DNA of 64,000 nucleotides, from the NCBI RefSeq assembly GCF_900172355.1, contig NZ_FWFZ01000001.1:310001-374000 (forward strand), in the 5' to 3' direction. Shown piece after piece: positions 44,804 to 53,955 of this stretch; the stretch's first letter is position 1, and every line of letters begins with the position of its first letter. A program made the position numbers and the translations under genes. The notes under the pieces were generated by a model. The model was not told the DNA's origin, ran no database searches, and saw only the letters and a list, made by a program, of their open reading frames with translations. Origin of the DNA: Roseisalinus antarcticus (GTDB lineage Bacteria > Pseudomonadota > Alphaproteobacteria > Rhodobacterales > Rhodobacteraceae).

Positions 44804-46135
44804 TCACTCGGCCACGCCGTCTCCGGTGAGCGGGGCGGCCTGCTGGGCCTGGGCGATCCGGACCCACTCGGCCAGATCGGAATCGGCCGAGATATCGGCG
44901 ACCTCGTAGCGCTCCGTCAGCGCCTCGGCAGACAGGGCGATCTGGCTGGAGACGGCGCCACGCGGGCCGACGGGGCCGAAATGCTGGCCGTTCACCGCGA
45001 AGTAGACCGCCCCGCTTTCGCCGATGCGCAGGCGTGCGGGCTCTTCGGTCTGGGGCACGGTGAAGGTATCGCCCTGCGCCATGGTCTTTTCGTAGAGGGT
45101 CGTGCCGTCCGGCCCGGTCACGCGGACCCAGGCGGGCCGCACGGCCACAAGCTGCACGGCCGGCGGCGGCGTTTCGGTGACCTGCACGCCGGACTGGCCC
45201 GGCGCGGGTTGCGCCACAAGCGGGTCGGTCAGACCCATGGCATCCGCCACCGCGCGCCCGACCGCATCCACGGCGTCCGCCGGATCGGAGCCGAAGCCCG
45301 CGCCGCTGGCCGGAAAGCCGCCGGAGGCGGTGTCGAACTCGACCGCCAAAGCCCCGCCCGAAGCGGGGTTCAGCGTGGAAATCGGCGCGTCGCGGGCGAC
45401 CATGACCGGCACGTCCAGCGCCTCGGGGCGATAGAGCCGGTCCAACGCCTCGGCGGCCGGCGGGGTGAATCCCGCGGACATCCCCGCGCCCGGCGCGGCG
45501 CCCTGCCCGTCAGACGACACCGCGCCACCACCGGCGAGCGGGTCGAGGTCGGCCACCACGGTCGGAGCCTGTTCGACGGGCGCGAATTGCACCTTCTGCA
45601 CTTCCTGCAGCACGGACCAGCCGCCGTAGCCCAGCCCGCCGATCAGCGCGACCAGCACGAAGACCGACCCGATCGCCCCCGGCTCCACCCGCGAGAACAT
45701 CGCCTCACCGGCGGGAATGAAGGGCGTGGAGGGAGACGAGAACATGTCGTCCCCGCCGGCATTGCGGGCGCTGCGTTCTTCCTTGGCGGATTTGACCGAA
45801 GAGGCGGAGGGCGACATGCCGTGTGCCGTGGTAAAGCCGCTTTCGCGACAGAACGTGTCGAAAGCCCAGTCGGGATCCATGTTGAGATAGCGGGCGTAGG
45901 AGCGGACGTAGCCGGCGATGAAGCCCGGCGTCTCGAACGCGGTCGGGTCGGCATTCTCTATGGCGGCGATATATGCTGCCTTGATCTTCAGCTCGCGCTG
46001 AACATCCAGCAGGCTCTTGCCCATCGTTGCGCGCTCGCCGCGCATAAGATCGCCAAGCCGCAAGTCGAATGCGTCGAAGCCAGAAGGCTCTTCGACATCA
46101 ACATGCCTATCGCGCCTGAAGCCGCGCCCGATCAT
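44804..46135 (-). CDS. RodZ-like helix-turn-helix membrane protein
   Basis: 443 residues. A cytoplasmic HTH_25 domain (about 20-85) contains DLRLGDLMRGERATMGKSLL, DVQRELKIKAAYIAAIENAD and FIAGYVRSYARYL. A single membrane span (VEPGAIGSVFVLVALIGGLG, about 155-180) is followed by a long Pro/Ala/Gly-rich periplasmic part and a C-terminal DUF4115 domain (PAWVRVTGPDGTTLYEKTMA; ARLRIGESGAVYFAVNG). This architecture is that of RodZ, which links MreB to the envelope. The start MIGRGFRRDRH is chosen by family comparison; the longer frame is non-conserved. It precedes ispG. Confidence 0.87.
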   Translation of the reverse strand: MIGRGFRRDRHVDVEEPSGFDAFDLRLGDLMRGERATMGKSLLDVQRELKIKAAYIAAIENADPTAFETPGFIAGYVRSYARYLNMDPDWAFDTFCRESGFTTAHGMSPSASSVKSAKEERSARNAGGDDMFSSPSTPFIPAGEAMFSRVEPGAIGSVFVLVALIGGLGYGGWSVLQEVQKVQFAPVEQAPTVVADLDPLAGGGAVSSDGQGAAPGAGMSAGFTPPAAEALDRLYRPEALDVPVMVARDAPISTLNPASGGALAVEFDTASGGFPASGAGFGSDPADAVDAVGRAVADAMGLTDPLVAQPAPGQSGVQVTETPPPAVQLVAVRPAWVRVTGPDGTTLYEKTMAQGDTFTVPQTEEPARLRIGESGAVYFAVNGQHFGPVGPRGAVSSQIALSAEALTERYEVADISADSDLAEWVRIAQAQQAAPLTGDGVAE

Positions 46136-46247
46136 ATGCAGTCCCGTTTGCCGTCTTGCCCCATTTATCCACAGCCGACGATTCGATCCGGCTGCGGATT
46201 TCATCTTGGGTAGCACAGCGACCGGCGGCTTGCACCCGCAGAAAGTG

Positions 46248-47474
46248 TTAACCTGCGAGCTCAGCGCGATTCAGCGCACAATGGGACCACAGTGCGTCGA
46301 GGCCCCGCACGAGTGCCTCCATTTCACCCGATCCGTGAACGGGCGAAGGCGTGAAGCGCAGACGCTCGGTGCCGCGGGGCACGGTCGGGAAGTTGATCGG
46401 CTGGACGTAGATCCCGTGATCCTCGAGCAGCATGTCCGAAATGTTCTTGGTGTGCACGGGATCGCCCACGATCAACGGCACGATATGCGAGCCGTGGTCG
46501 ATGATCGGCAGGCCCAGCGCCTTCAGCCGGGTCTTGAGGATCCGCGCCTGGGTCTGGTGGGCCTCCCGGCGCGCGGGATCCTGCTTCAGATGCGCGACGC
46601 TGGCCGCGGCGCCCGCGGCGATGGCGGGCGGCAGCGAGGTGGTGAAGATGAAGCCCGGCGCATAGGAGCGCACCGCGTCGCACATCCGGGCGGAGGCCGC
46701 GACATAGCCCCCCATCACCCCGAACGCCTTGCCAAGGGTGCCGTTGATCAGGTCGATCCGGTGCATCAGCCGGTCGCGCTCGGCCACGCCGCCGCCGCGC
46801 GGGCCGTACATGCCGACCGCGTGCACCTCGTCGAGATAGGTCAGCGCGCCGAATTCGTCGGCCAGGTCGCAGATCGGGCCAATCGGGCCGAAATCGCCGT
46901 CCATCGAATAGACCGACTCAAAGGCGATCAGCTTGGGCGCCTGCGGATCGTCGGCCTCCAGCAGCTGGCGCAGGTGGGCCACGTCGTTGTGGCGGAAGAT
47001 CCGCTTTTGTCCGCCGTTTCGGCGGATGCCCTCGATCATCGAGGCGTGGTTCAGCGAGTCGGAATAGATGATCAGCCCCGGAAAGAGCTTTGGCAGGGTC
47101 GAGAGCGTGGCGTCGTTGGCGATATAGGCCGAGGTGAACAGCAGCGCCGCCTCCTTGCCATGCAGATCGGCAAGCTCCGCCTCGAGCCGCTTGTGATAGA
47201 CCGTGGTACCGGAGATGTTGCGCGTCCCGCCCGACCCTGCGCCGGTGGCCTCGAGCGCCTCGTGCATTGCGGCGAGCACCACCGGGTGCTGGCCCATGCC
47301 GAGGTAGTCGTTGCCGCACCAGACGGTGATGGGTCTTTCGGTGGCGTCGGGTTTGCGCCAGGTGGCGTGCGGGAACTGACCCCGCTTGCGTTCGATATCG
47401 ATAAAGGTGCGGTAGCGCCCCTCTTCGTGCAACTTGTCAATCGCCCGGTCCAGAAACGCAGAATAATCCGTCAC
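46248..47474 (-). CDS. hemA: 5-aminolevulinate synthase
   Basis: 408 residues, the PLP enzyme that joins glycine and succinyl-CoA in the first step of haem (and, where present, bacteriochlorophyll) synthesis. Signatures: [61 protein letters not shown] and the PLP lysine in [15 protein letters not shown]. The glycine-rich GSGGTRN segment binds substrate. It is divergent from an M20 peptidase gene; an FNR-type box 177 bases upstream of its start suggests oxygen control. Confidence 0.97.
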   Translation of the reverse strand: MTDYSAFLDRAIDKLHEEGRYRTFIDIERKRGQFPHATWRKPDATERPITVWCGNDYLGMGQHPVVLAAMHEALEATGAGSGGTRNISGTTVYHKRLEAELADLHGKEAALLFTSAYIANDATLSTLPKLFPGLIIYSDSLNHASMIEGIRRNGGQKRIFRHNDVAHLRQLLEADDPQAPKLIAFESVYSMDGDFGPIGPICDLADEFGALTYLDEVHAVGMYGPRGGGVAERDRLMHRIDLINGTLGKAFGVMGGYVAASARMCDAVRSYAPGFIFTTSLPPAIAAGAAASVAHLKQDPARREAHQTQARILKTRLKALGLPIIDHGSHIVPLIVGDPVHTKNISDMLLEDHGIYVQPINFPTVPRGTERLRFTPSPVHGSGEMEALVRGLDALWSHCALNRAELAG

Positions 47475-47650
47475 CGCTTCATCCTCTTTGGAAGTCTTCT
47501 AATTTCCATATAGCGACAGAAACCGGCAAACAACCGTCCCGGCCTGCGCCACATGTCGCACCCCCGCGACAATCGCGGGCCGAAGTTTCCGATGGTGAAC
47601 AGACCCCCGGCCCCGCCCGAGAGGCATAGGGGGACAGGCGCGGCCGGGCC

Positions 47651-47664
47651 TTGATCCAGGTCAA
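47651..47664. promoter_or_regulatory. FnrL-type operator between hemA and the M20 peptidase gene
   Basis: TTGATCCAGGTCAA matches the FNR/FnrL consensus TTGAT-N4-ATCAA at 9 of the 10 defined positions. It is 177 bases from the hemA start and 74 from the divergent peptidase start. hemA is an established FnrL target in Rhodobacter; use here is inferred. Confidence 0.75.
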
Positions 47665-47737
47665 GTCGTCCGGCTGGACACCGCCCCGCCGCCTGATACG
47701 CTTGCCCCGAACTCACGCATGACGAAGGACCCGCCCC

Positions 47738-49120
47738 ATGTCGCTCGACCAAGTGCTCTCGCGTATCGACACGGATCTGGAGGCGTCCCTGGACAGGCTC
47801 ATGGCCTTTCTTCGGATCCCCTCGATCTCGACCGATCCGGCCCACCGGGAGGATTGCGCCCGCGCCGCCGACTGGCTGGTCGAGGATCTCAAGTCCATCG
47901 GGTTCGATGACGCGGCCACGCGCCCGACCCCCGGCCACGCCATGGTCACCGGCACGGCGGGCGCGGGCGGCCCGCACCTGATGTTCTACGGTCATTACGA
48001 CGTGCAGCCCGTCGACCCGCTGAACCTCTGGCACCGCGACCCCTTCGACCCGGCGGTCGAGGACACGGGCGACGGCAAGGTGATCCGCGCCCGCGGAGCC
48101 GCCGACGACAAGGGCCAGCTGATGACCTTCGTCGAGGCCTGCCGCGCCTGGGTCGCGGTCAACGGCGCCCTGCCCTGCAAGATCACCATGTTCTTCGAGG
48201 GCGAGGAGGAATCGGGCTCGCCCTCGCTGGTGCCCTGGATGAAGGACAATGCCGAAGAGATGAAGGCCGACATCGCGCTGATCTGCGACACCGGTCTTTT
48301 CGACCCCGACACGCCCGCGATCAGCACGATGCTGCGCGGCCTGCTGGGCGAGGAGCTGACGATCACCGGGCCCGACCGTGACCTGCATTCGGGCATGTAC
48401 GGCGGCCCCGCGATGAATCCGATCCGGGTTCTGGCCCGGGTCATCGCATCGCTGCATGACGAGACCGGCCGCGTCACTGTCCCAGGGTTCTACGACGGCG
48501 TGCCCGAGCTGCCCGACGCGCAACGCGCCCAGTGGGAGGCGCTGAATTTCGACGCGGCGGGATTCCTCGGCGCCGTGGGCCTGACCCACCCGGCCGGCGA
48601 GGCCGACCGCACGCCGCTGGAGATGATCTGGTCCCGCCCCACCTGCGAGGTCAACGGCATCACCGGCGGCTATGCCGGCGAGGGGTTCAAGACCGTGCTG
48701 CCCTCCATGGCCAGCGCCAAGATCAGCTTTCGCCTGGTCGGCACGCAAGACCCGCATGCGATCCGCAAGAGCTTTCGCAAGATGGTCGAGGACATGATGC
48801 CGCCCGATTGCAGCGTCGAGTGGCATCCCCACGGGGCCGCCCCCGCCTCGGTCATGTCGACCGAGAACCCCGCCTTCGAGGCCGCCCGCCAGGCCCTCTC
48901 GAAGGAATGGCCGAACCCGGCCGCCTTCACCGGCGGCGGCGGGTCGATCCCGGTCGCGGGCTACATCAAGAACATCTTCGAGATGGATTCGATGCTGATC
49001 GGCTTCGGGCGCGACGACGACCAGATCCACAGCCCGAACGAGAAATACCACCTCAGCAGCTTCCACCGCGGCATCCGCTCCTGGGCGCGGATCCTCGACG
49101 CGCTGTCGAAGGCGGAATGA
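47738..49120 (+). CDS. M20 family metallopeptidase (dipeptidase-like)
   Basis: 460 residues. Two-zinc site motifs: LMFYGHYDVQPVDP (His), RGAADDKGQLMTFVEA (bridging Asp), FFEGEEESGSPS (catalytic and ligand Glu), LICDTGLF (Asp) and HSPNEKYH (His). The lid domain (about 200-350) is present. The closest groups are M20 dipeptidases (PepV/CNDP-like) acting on small peptides in the cytoplasm. It is divergent from hemA across an FNR box and is followed 58 bases on by the S41-like gene. Confidence 0.93.
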   Translation: MSLDQVLSRIDTDLEASLDRLMAFLRIPSISTDPAHREDCARAADWLVEDLKSIGFDDAATRPTPGHAMVTGTAGAGGPHLMFYGHYDVQPVDPLNLWHRDPFDPAVEDTGDGKVIRARGAADDKGQLMTFVEACRAWVAVNGALPCKITMFFEGEEESGSPSLVPWMKDNAEEMKADIALICDTGLFDPDTPAISTMLRGLLGEELTITGPDRDLHSGMYGGPAMNPIRVLARVIASLHDETGRVTVPGFYDGVPELPDAQRAQWEALNFDAAGFLGAVGLTHPAGEADRTPLEMIWSRPTCEVNGITGGYAGEGFKTVLPSMASAKISFRLVGTQDPHAIRKSFRKMVEDMMPPDCSVEWHPHGAAPASVMSTENPAFEAARQALSKEWPNPAAFTGGGGSIPVAGYIKNIFEMDSMLIGFGRDDDQIHSPNEKYHLSSFHRGIRSWARILDALSKAE

Positions 49121-49178
49121 CTCCGGCCGCCATCGACAGGCACCGTCGAGCCGCGCCGCGCCCGCAGCCGGCCGCGGG

Positions 49179-50477
49179 ATGACGCGCTTCCTGCGGCTGT
49201 CGCTGGCGGGGTTCGGCGCGGTGCTGGTCGCGCTCGGGCTGTTCTGGGCCGCCTTCCAGCCGGGGCGAGAGATCCGCGGCACCTGGGTCAGCGAGGGCCA
49301 CGGGCTGGTGTTCGACATCGGCCGGCTGCGGATGCAGATCCACGAGATCACGCCGCTCAGCTGCGTGGCCTCCGCCTCGATCCCCGCCAACACCTACCTG
49401 TTGTCGCGGGTGGCGGGCTATCGCTTCGCTGCCGAGGGCGACACGCTTTCGGTCACCGTCGACGAACTGGCCGCCCCGATCCGGGCCATCCGCGCACCGC
49501 GCCCCGAAATCTGCGACGAGCCTACGCCGGCGACCCCGTCCGCGATCTTTGACGTGGCCTGGCAGACCTTCGATCGGCATTACCCGCACTTCGCGGACAT
49601 GGGCATCGACTGGACCGCCCGGCGGGACCTTGGCGCGGGGCTCGAGGATGCGGCGGCGCTCGCCGCGGCGCTGGAGGCGTCGGTGGCGGGGCTCGACGCG
49701 CCGCAGGTCGTTCTGGACCTCGGCACGCGCGCCGTCTTCGGCGGCACCCGCCCGGACTGGACGGGCAACGCCGGCTACTACGCCTCGATCACCGAGGCCA
49801 AGCTGACCGACATGGGCCGCCTCCCCGACGCCGGAATCACCCATGGCCTGCTGCCCGGGCGGATCGCCTATTTCCGGATCGACCACCTGGAACCGCGGCG
49901 CCGGTATGGCCGCAGCACCCGAAGCATGGCGCAGGGCATCCTGTCGGAACTGGCCAGCGGCTATGACGAGATGACGGGCCTCGTGCTCGACCTGCGCTGG
50001 AATACGGGCGGCCATCATGCGGCGGCCCTGGGCTATGCCGGCCTGATCGGCCCGGCGCCGCGCACGATCGGCAGCCAGCAGCTCCGGACCGGGCCCGAAG
50101 GGCTCGGGCGGCCCGTCCCGCTGGTCGTGCCGGCGTCGGAGCTTCGGGGTGTCGACGTGCCGGTGGTGGTGCTGACCTCTGCCGCGACCCTGGGGGCGGC
50201 GGAGGTGCTGGTCCTGGCGCTCAAGGGCCAGCCCGGCGTCACGATCCTGGGCGAGCCCACGGCCGGGTCGCTGTCGGACCAGATGCTGCGGCACCTGCCC
50301 AACGGCTGGCGCGTGGGCCTGCCCCACCAGATCATCCGCGACACTGCCGGCGCCGCCTTCGACGGCAGGGGCCTGCCGCCCGACATCCGCCATCCGCTGG
50401 ACACCTCCGGTTTCACGGCCGGGCGCGACACCGCGCTGACCCGGGCGCTCGCGCTGCTGGGCGGGCACCAACAGTGA
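49179..50477 (+). CDS. S41-like protein lacking the catalytic serine
   Basis: 432 residues. A hydrophobic N-terminus (LRLSLAGFGAVLVALGLFWA) is a membrane anchor or signal. The C-terminal half has the tail-specific protease fold: GRIAYFRIDHLEP, GLVLDLRWNTGGHHAAALGY, VPVVVLTSAATLGAAEVLVL, and VTILGEPTAGSLSD. The nucleophile position in the family's S-A-A-E motif is Gly339 here, so it is probably not an active serine peptidase. The binding cleft could still recognise peptide ends. It lies downstream of an M20 gene and upstream of tRNA-Asp. An interrupted reading is not seen. Confidence 0.8.
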   Translation: MTRFLRLSLAGFGAVLVALGLFWAAFQPGREIRGTWVSEGHGLVFDIGRLRMQIHEITPLSCVASASIPANTYLLSRVAGYRFAAEGDTLSVTVDELAAPIRAIRAPRPEICDEPTPATPSAIFDVAWQTFDRHYPHFADMGIDWTARRDLGAGLEDAAALAAALEASVAGLDAPQVVLDLGTRAVFGGTRPDWTGNAGYYASITEAKLTDMGRLPDAGITHGLLPGRIAYFRIDHLEPRRRYGRSTRSMAQGILSELASGYDEMTGLVLDLRWNTGGHHAAALGYAGLIGPAPRTIGSQQLRTGPEGLGRPVPLVVPASELRGVDVPVVVLTSAATLGAAEVLVLALKGQPGVTILGEPTAGSLSDQMLRHLPNGWRVGLPHQIIRDTAGAAFDGRGLPPDIRHPLDTSGFTAGRDTALTRALALLGGHQQ

Positions 50478-50505
50478 CATGCACAGTGCAGGGGGGGGAT
50501 GAAAG

Positions 50506-50582
50506 TGGCGCGGTTGACGGGGCTCGAACCCGCGACCCCCGGCGTGACAGGCCGGTACTCTAACCAACTGAGCTACAACCGC
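50506..50582 (-). tRNA. tRNA-Asp (GTC), copy 1
   Basis: 77-base cloverleaf on the minus strand, with CCA encoded. Acceptor GCGGTTG / CAACCGC, D arm TAGCTCAGTTGGTTAGAG, anticodon loop CTGTCAC with GTC, T loop GGTTCGAGCC. It is identical base for base to the copy at 51686. Confidence 0.95.
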
Positions 50583-50683
50583 GCGTGGCGGGCCGGATAG
50601 AAGCCACCGGCGCCGCCGTCAATCCCGAAACGTCAGGAAACCGCCGTCGAGTTGCCGAAAACTGCGCAACCTCACGGCCACAC

Positions 50684-50750
50684 CTGCCCGCAGCCGCGGC
50701 ACCCTGCCCCCTGCCCGCAGCCGCGGCACCCTGCCCGCAGCCGTGGCGCC
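50684..50750. repeat. Short tandem repeat, unit of 20 bases
   Basis: CTGCCCGCAGCCGCGGCACC occurs at 50684-50703, again at 50711-50730 after a 7-base spacer (CTGCCCC), and again at 50731-50750 with two changes. The rest of the 301-base gap between tRNA-Asp and the methyltransferase gene (50583-50883) holds nothing recognisable. Confidence 0.75.
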
Positions 50751-50883
50751 CGACCCATAGAGTATCGCACAGGCCACACCGCGCCCGACGTCCACCCCCC
50801 GCACCGGCCCGGCCGCGGGTCGTCGGGGAGAGCCCGCAGACCGGCTGCACAAACGGGACGGGACGCTGGATCAGCGCCTTCGA

Positions 50884-51579
50884 TCATGAAACCCGCTCGA
50901 AAATGTAGGCGAAGGCCGGTCGCGTATAGGCGACGCCGCGTCCGGTCGCGAACAGCATCTCCCGCGTGATCTCCAGCGCTTTGCTGGGCTGAAGATACGC
51001 CCCCAGATCGCTCCGGGACACCTGGTAGTCGCCAGAGCGGGATACCACGACGCCAGCCAGCGCATACCGCGGATCGATGGCGGCGAGCGCCGCGTCGCCA
51101 TGGCTCGGGTTCACGAGGAGATGCCCCCCGACCTTGAGGAATGCGGTGCAATGCTCCGACACGAACCCCGCATAGAGCGAGACCAGCAGATCAAAGGATT
51201 GCTCGGGCAGGCTCAGCTCTGCGTAGTCGGCATGGATGAAGGACAGACGCCTGTCAGGGGGTGCCCCCTCCTCCGCCAGAATCTCCCGCACGCCGTCGGT
51301 GTCATCGAAGAACCGCGCCGCGCGGCGATCCATGTCGGAATAGGTGACATCGGGAAACACCATGGACGGCGCGATGTCGACATAGCTGCCGGGATACAGC
51401 ACCGCAGCCGGAGAGATCACCCTGCCCACCGCGCCGAAAAGCCTCGAGCGGTCACCGGGATGCCGGTTCTGCTTGTCCCAGAGTGTCTTCGTTCCCTTGC
51501 GCAAGACCGCACCTCTCCCGGTCACGCCGTCCGCGGGGACATCGCCGGTCTCCGCACGGCCGGACACGGCATCGGACAT
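50884..51579 (-). CDS. Methyltransferase-like protein (class I SAM fold)
   Basis: 231 residues. YPGSYVDIAPSMVFPDVTYS, then DMDRRAARFF, resembles the first strand and acidic residue of a SAM-binding fold but lacks the G-x-G-x-G of motif I. SFDLLVSLYAGFVSEHCTAF then LKVGGHLLVNPSHGD resembles motifs IV and V. The C-terminus SRSDLGAYLQPSKALEITRE is not recognised. Function is unclear. The start is the ATG at 51577-51579 (longer reading crosses tRNA-Asp). It lies between the two identical tRNA-Asp genes. Confidence 0.65.
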   Translation of the reverse strand: MSDAVSGRAETGDVPADGVTGRGAVLRKGTKTLWDKQNRHPGDRSRLFGAVGRVISPAAVLYPGSYVDIAPSMVFPDVTYSDMDRRAARFFDDTDGVREILAEEGAPPDRRLSFIHADYAELSLPEQSFDLLVSLYAGFVSEHCTAFLKVGGHLLVNPSHGDAALAAIDPRYALAGVVVSRSGDYQVSRSDLGAYLQPSKALEITREMLFATGRGVAYTRPAFAYIFERVS

Positions 51580-51647
51580 GCCCGGTTTCCCGTTGCGACT
51601 GCGACGCGCCGGCGTCGACGAGCTTTGACAGGACCCCTGACAGCAAC

Positions 51648-51669
51648 AGGGCCCCGCGAAGGGGGCCCT
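51648..51669 (-). terminator. Hairpin after tRNA-Asp copy 2
   Basis: 8-bp stem AGGGCCCC / GGGGCCCT with loop GCGAAG, 16 bases past the CCA end of the tRNA on the minus strand, followed by GTTGCTGT. It probably ends the tRNA transcript. Confidence 0.55.
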
Positions 51670-51685
51670 TACGTCGCTGCTGCGG

Positions 51686-51762
51686 TGGCGCGGTTGACGG
51701 GGCTCGAACCCGCGACCCCCGGCGTGACAGGCCGGTACTCTAACCAACTGAGCTACAACCGC
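51686..51762 (-). tRNA. tRNA-Asp (GTC), copy 2
   Basis: 77-base tRNA with encoded CCA, identical to the copy at 50506. It is separated from it by 1.1 kb that holds one methyltransferase-like gene. A hairpin follows. Confidence 0.95.
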
Positions 51763-51987
51763 CCACAGCAAACCGAAGACATGTCTTCAGCGTGAGGCGG
51801 TTTCTAGGGCCGGTAGTCGGGGGGGTCAAGCAGGAAAGCACACGGGTTTCTCGCGATCCCGTGACCCTGGCGCCATGGCCTGTGGATAATCCTTCACGCG
51901 ACCGCCCGAATCACTTGCGAAACCGAGGCTTGCCGCGAAACGTGACCCTGCCTGACTGCCAAATAATCCCTCGGGGGACACCTGTAC

Positions 51988-52752
51988 ATGATATTTGACC
52001 GCCGGACGTTCCTGTCCGTCGCGGGGGCCGGCGTTCTGTCCGCCGCCCTGCCCGCACCTGCCCTCGCCCAGGGCGTGATTTCGCTGCCCGACGATATCGT
52101 CCGTCAGGAGGCTGCGACCATCACCGCCGTCTCGAACGGCCTGCCGATGGTGGCGATGACATTCGACGACGGGCCGCACCCGACGCTGACGCCGCGGCTG
52201 CTCGACATCCTGCGGGCGCGCAACATCAAGGCCACCTTTTACCTGATCGGAAACCGGGTCGCGCAATGGCCCGACCTGACCCGCCGCATCGCCGCCGAGG
52301 GCCACGAGATCGGCAACCATTCCTGGTCGCATCCCTACCTCAGCCGCCGCACGACGGCGAATGTCATCAGCGAGATCGACGCCACCTCCGAGGTGATCTA
52401 CCGCGCAACGGGCCGCCCGCCGGTCACCTTCCGGCCGCCCTACGGCGCCTTCACCCGCGCCCAGCGGCAGATGCTGCACGAGAACCGCCGTATGCCCACG
52501 ATCCTCTGGTCGGTCGATCCGCAGGACTGGCGGCGGCCCGGCGCCTCGGTCGTGGCCAACCGTATCCTGAGCCGGTCGCGCGCCGGCGCCATCATCCTCA
52601 GTCACGACATCCATTCCGGCACCATCGCCGCCATGCCCTCCACGCTCGACGGACTGCGGGCGCGGGGGCTTCAGTTCGGCACGGTAAGCCAGATGATCGG
52701 CTGGCCCCTGTGGCAAACACGGCATTTCCGGCGCGTCGCCCAATCCTCCTGA
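51988..52752 (+). CDS. Polysaccharide deacetylase (NodB homology, CE4)
   Basis: 254 residues. The N-terminus (MIFDRRTFLSVAGAGVLSAA, then LPAPALAQ) is a signal peptide with an RR-x-F-L Tat-like motif. CE4 motifs: MTFDDGPHP (Asp-Asp), HEIGNHSWSHPYL (His-x-x-x-His), FRPPYGAF, WSVDPQDW and IILSHDIH. The predicted role is removal of acetyl groups from an envelope or exported polysaccharide (peptidoglycan or chitin-like) in the periplasm. The gene converges on the pirin gene. Confidence 0.93.
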   Translation: MIFDRRTFLSVAGAGVLSAALPAPALAQGVISLPDDIVRQEAATITAVSNGLPMVAMTFDDGPHPTLTPRLLDILRARNIKATFYLIGNRVAQWPDLTRRIAAEGHEIGNHSWSHPYLSRRTTANVISEIDATSEVIYRATGRPPVTFRPPYGAFTRAQRQMLHENRRMPTILWSVDPQDWRRPGASVVANRILSRSRAGAIILSHDIHSGTIAAMPSTLDGLRARGLQFGTVSQMIGWPLWQTRHFRRVAQSS

Positions 52753-52770
52753 CGCGGCGCCGGTCCCGCC

Positions 52771-53703
52771 TCAGGGCAGCGGGATGAATTCGGCATCGTC
52801 GCCGGGCGGCAGGTGAAAGCGTCCGTTTTCCCAGTCGCCCCGGCGCCAGGCCTCCTTGGCTTCCTCGATCCGCTCTTTCGACGAGGCCACGAAGTTCCAC
52901 CAGATATAGCGCGGCCCGCCCATGGTCTCGCCGCCCAGCAGCATCACCCGCGCCCCGGCGGGCCCGGCCTTGAGGCTGATCCTGTCGCCCGGGCGAAAGA
53001 CGAACATCCGGCCGGCCTCGAAGCTTTGCCCGCCGACCTCGACAGAGCCGGAGATGACATAGGCGCCACGGTCCTCGTGATCGTCGGGCAGCGGGATCGC
53101 CGCCCCCGGCGCAAGGTCCGCATCGGCATAGAACATCTCGGTCGGGTTGGTGCTTGGCGCGGTCTCGCCATAGGCCCGGCCGAGGATCAGCCGCACGGAC
53201 TTCCCCTCCCCCTCCAGCAGCGGCAGCGAGGCGACGGGGTCGTGGACGAAGGACGCAGGATTGTCCTCGTGCGATTCGGGCAGCGCCATCCAGGTCTGGA
53301 CCCCGAACATTTCGGTCGGGCGCTGGTCCACGGGGCCGTCCGTCCGCTCTGAATGGGTGATGCCGTGGCCCGCGGTCATCAGGTTCACGGCGCCGGCCTC
53401 GATCCACTGGTCGGTGCCCAGCGAGTCGCGGTGATGGATCCGCCCCTTGTAGAGATAGGTGACCGTCGAGAGGCCGATATGGGGATGCGGGCGGACGTCG
53501 ATGCTGTTCCCGGTCAGGATCTCGGCCGGCCCGAACTGGTCGAAGAAGATGAACGGCCCCACCATCTGGCGTTCGGGTGCGGGCAGCGCACGACGCACCT
53601 CGAACCCGCCAAGATCCCGGCTGCGGGGCACGATGACGGTCTCGATGGCGTCAACCTGGTCCCCGGTCGGGGTTTGCGGATCAAGGGCGGGGTTCCAACT
53701 CAT
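52771..53703 (-). CDS. Pirin family protein
   Basis: 310 residues, a two-cupin protein. The N-terminal cupin shows IDVRPHPHIGLSTVTYLYKG then HRDSLGTDQWIEAGAVNLMT and GHGITHSER; the three His and one Glu are the Fe ligands. The C-terminal pirin domain has IWWNFVASSKERIEEAKEAW. Some pirins are quercetin dioxygenases, others regulators; which applies here is not known. It is transcribed with the flow of the tRNA-Val genes but 164 bases away from the nearer. Confidence 0.94.
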   Translation of the reverse strand: MSWNPALDPQTPTGDQVDAIETVIVPRSRDLGGFEVRRALPAPERQMVGPFIFFDQFGPAEILTGNSIDVRPHPHIGLSTVTYLYKGRIHHRDSLGTDQWIEAGAVNLMTAGHGITHSERTDGPVDQRPTEMFGVQTWMALPESHEDNPASFVHDPVASLPLLEGEGKSVRLILGRAYGETAPSTNPTEMFYADADLAPGAAIPLPDDHEDRGAYVISGSVEVGGQSFEAGRMFVFRPGDRISLKAGPAGARVMLLGGETMGGPRYIWWNFVASSKERIEEAKEAWRRGDWENGRFHLPPGDDAEFIPLP

Positions 53704-53867
53704 GACGTCCTCCAACGTTGCATTGCCCCAGACTAGCCTATTCCGGCCCCTGCGGCATGTCGGAGTCGTCGCGCCGCTCATGTTTGCCAACGCACAGATC
53801 AGTATCACATCAGGACGTTCTGCGCGATGCTTGGCGGGTCGAGAGATGGCGGGCCGCCAGTCGGCGG

Positions 53868-53943
53868 TGGTGGGTGGTGAGGGGCTCGAACCCCCGACAT
53901 TCTCGGTGTAAACGAGACGCTCTACCAACTGAGCTAACCACCC
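53868..53943 (-). tRNA. tRNA-Val (TAC)
   Basis: 76-base tRNA with encoded CCA. Acceptor GGGTGGT / ACCACCC, anticodon loop TTTACAC giving TAC (valine GUA/GUG), T loop GGTTCGAGCC. It lies between the phosphatase and pirin genes on the same strand. Confidence 0.95.
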
Positions 53944-53955
53944 GACGCAGGCCGT

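Noticed and set aside
50684-50750. Possible CRISPR array in the gap after tRNA-Asp
   Set aside because: Units are adjacent or 7 bases apart with no spacers of regular length and no cas genes; a simple tandem repeat.
50884-51771. A 295-codon minus-strand gene beginning inside tRNA-Asp copy 2
   Set aside because: The first 64 codons cover the tRNA and its terminator; the real start is the ATG at 51577-51579.
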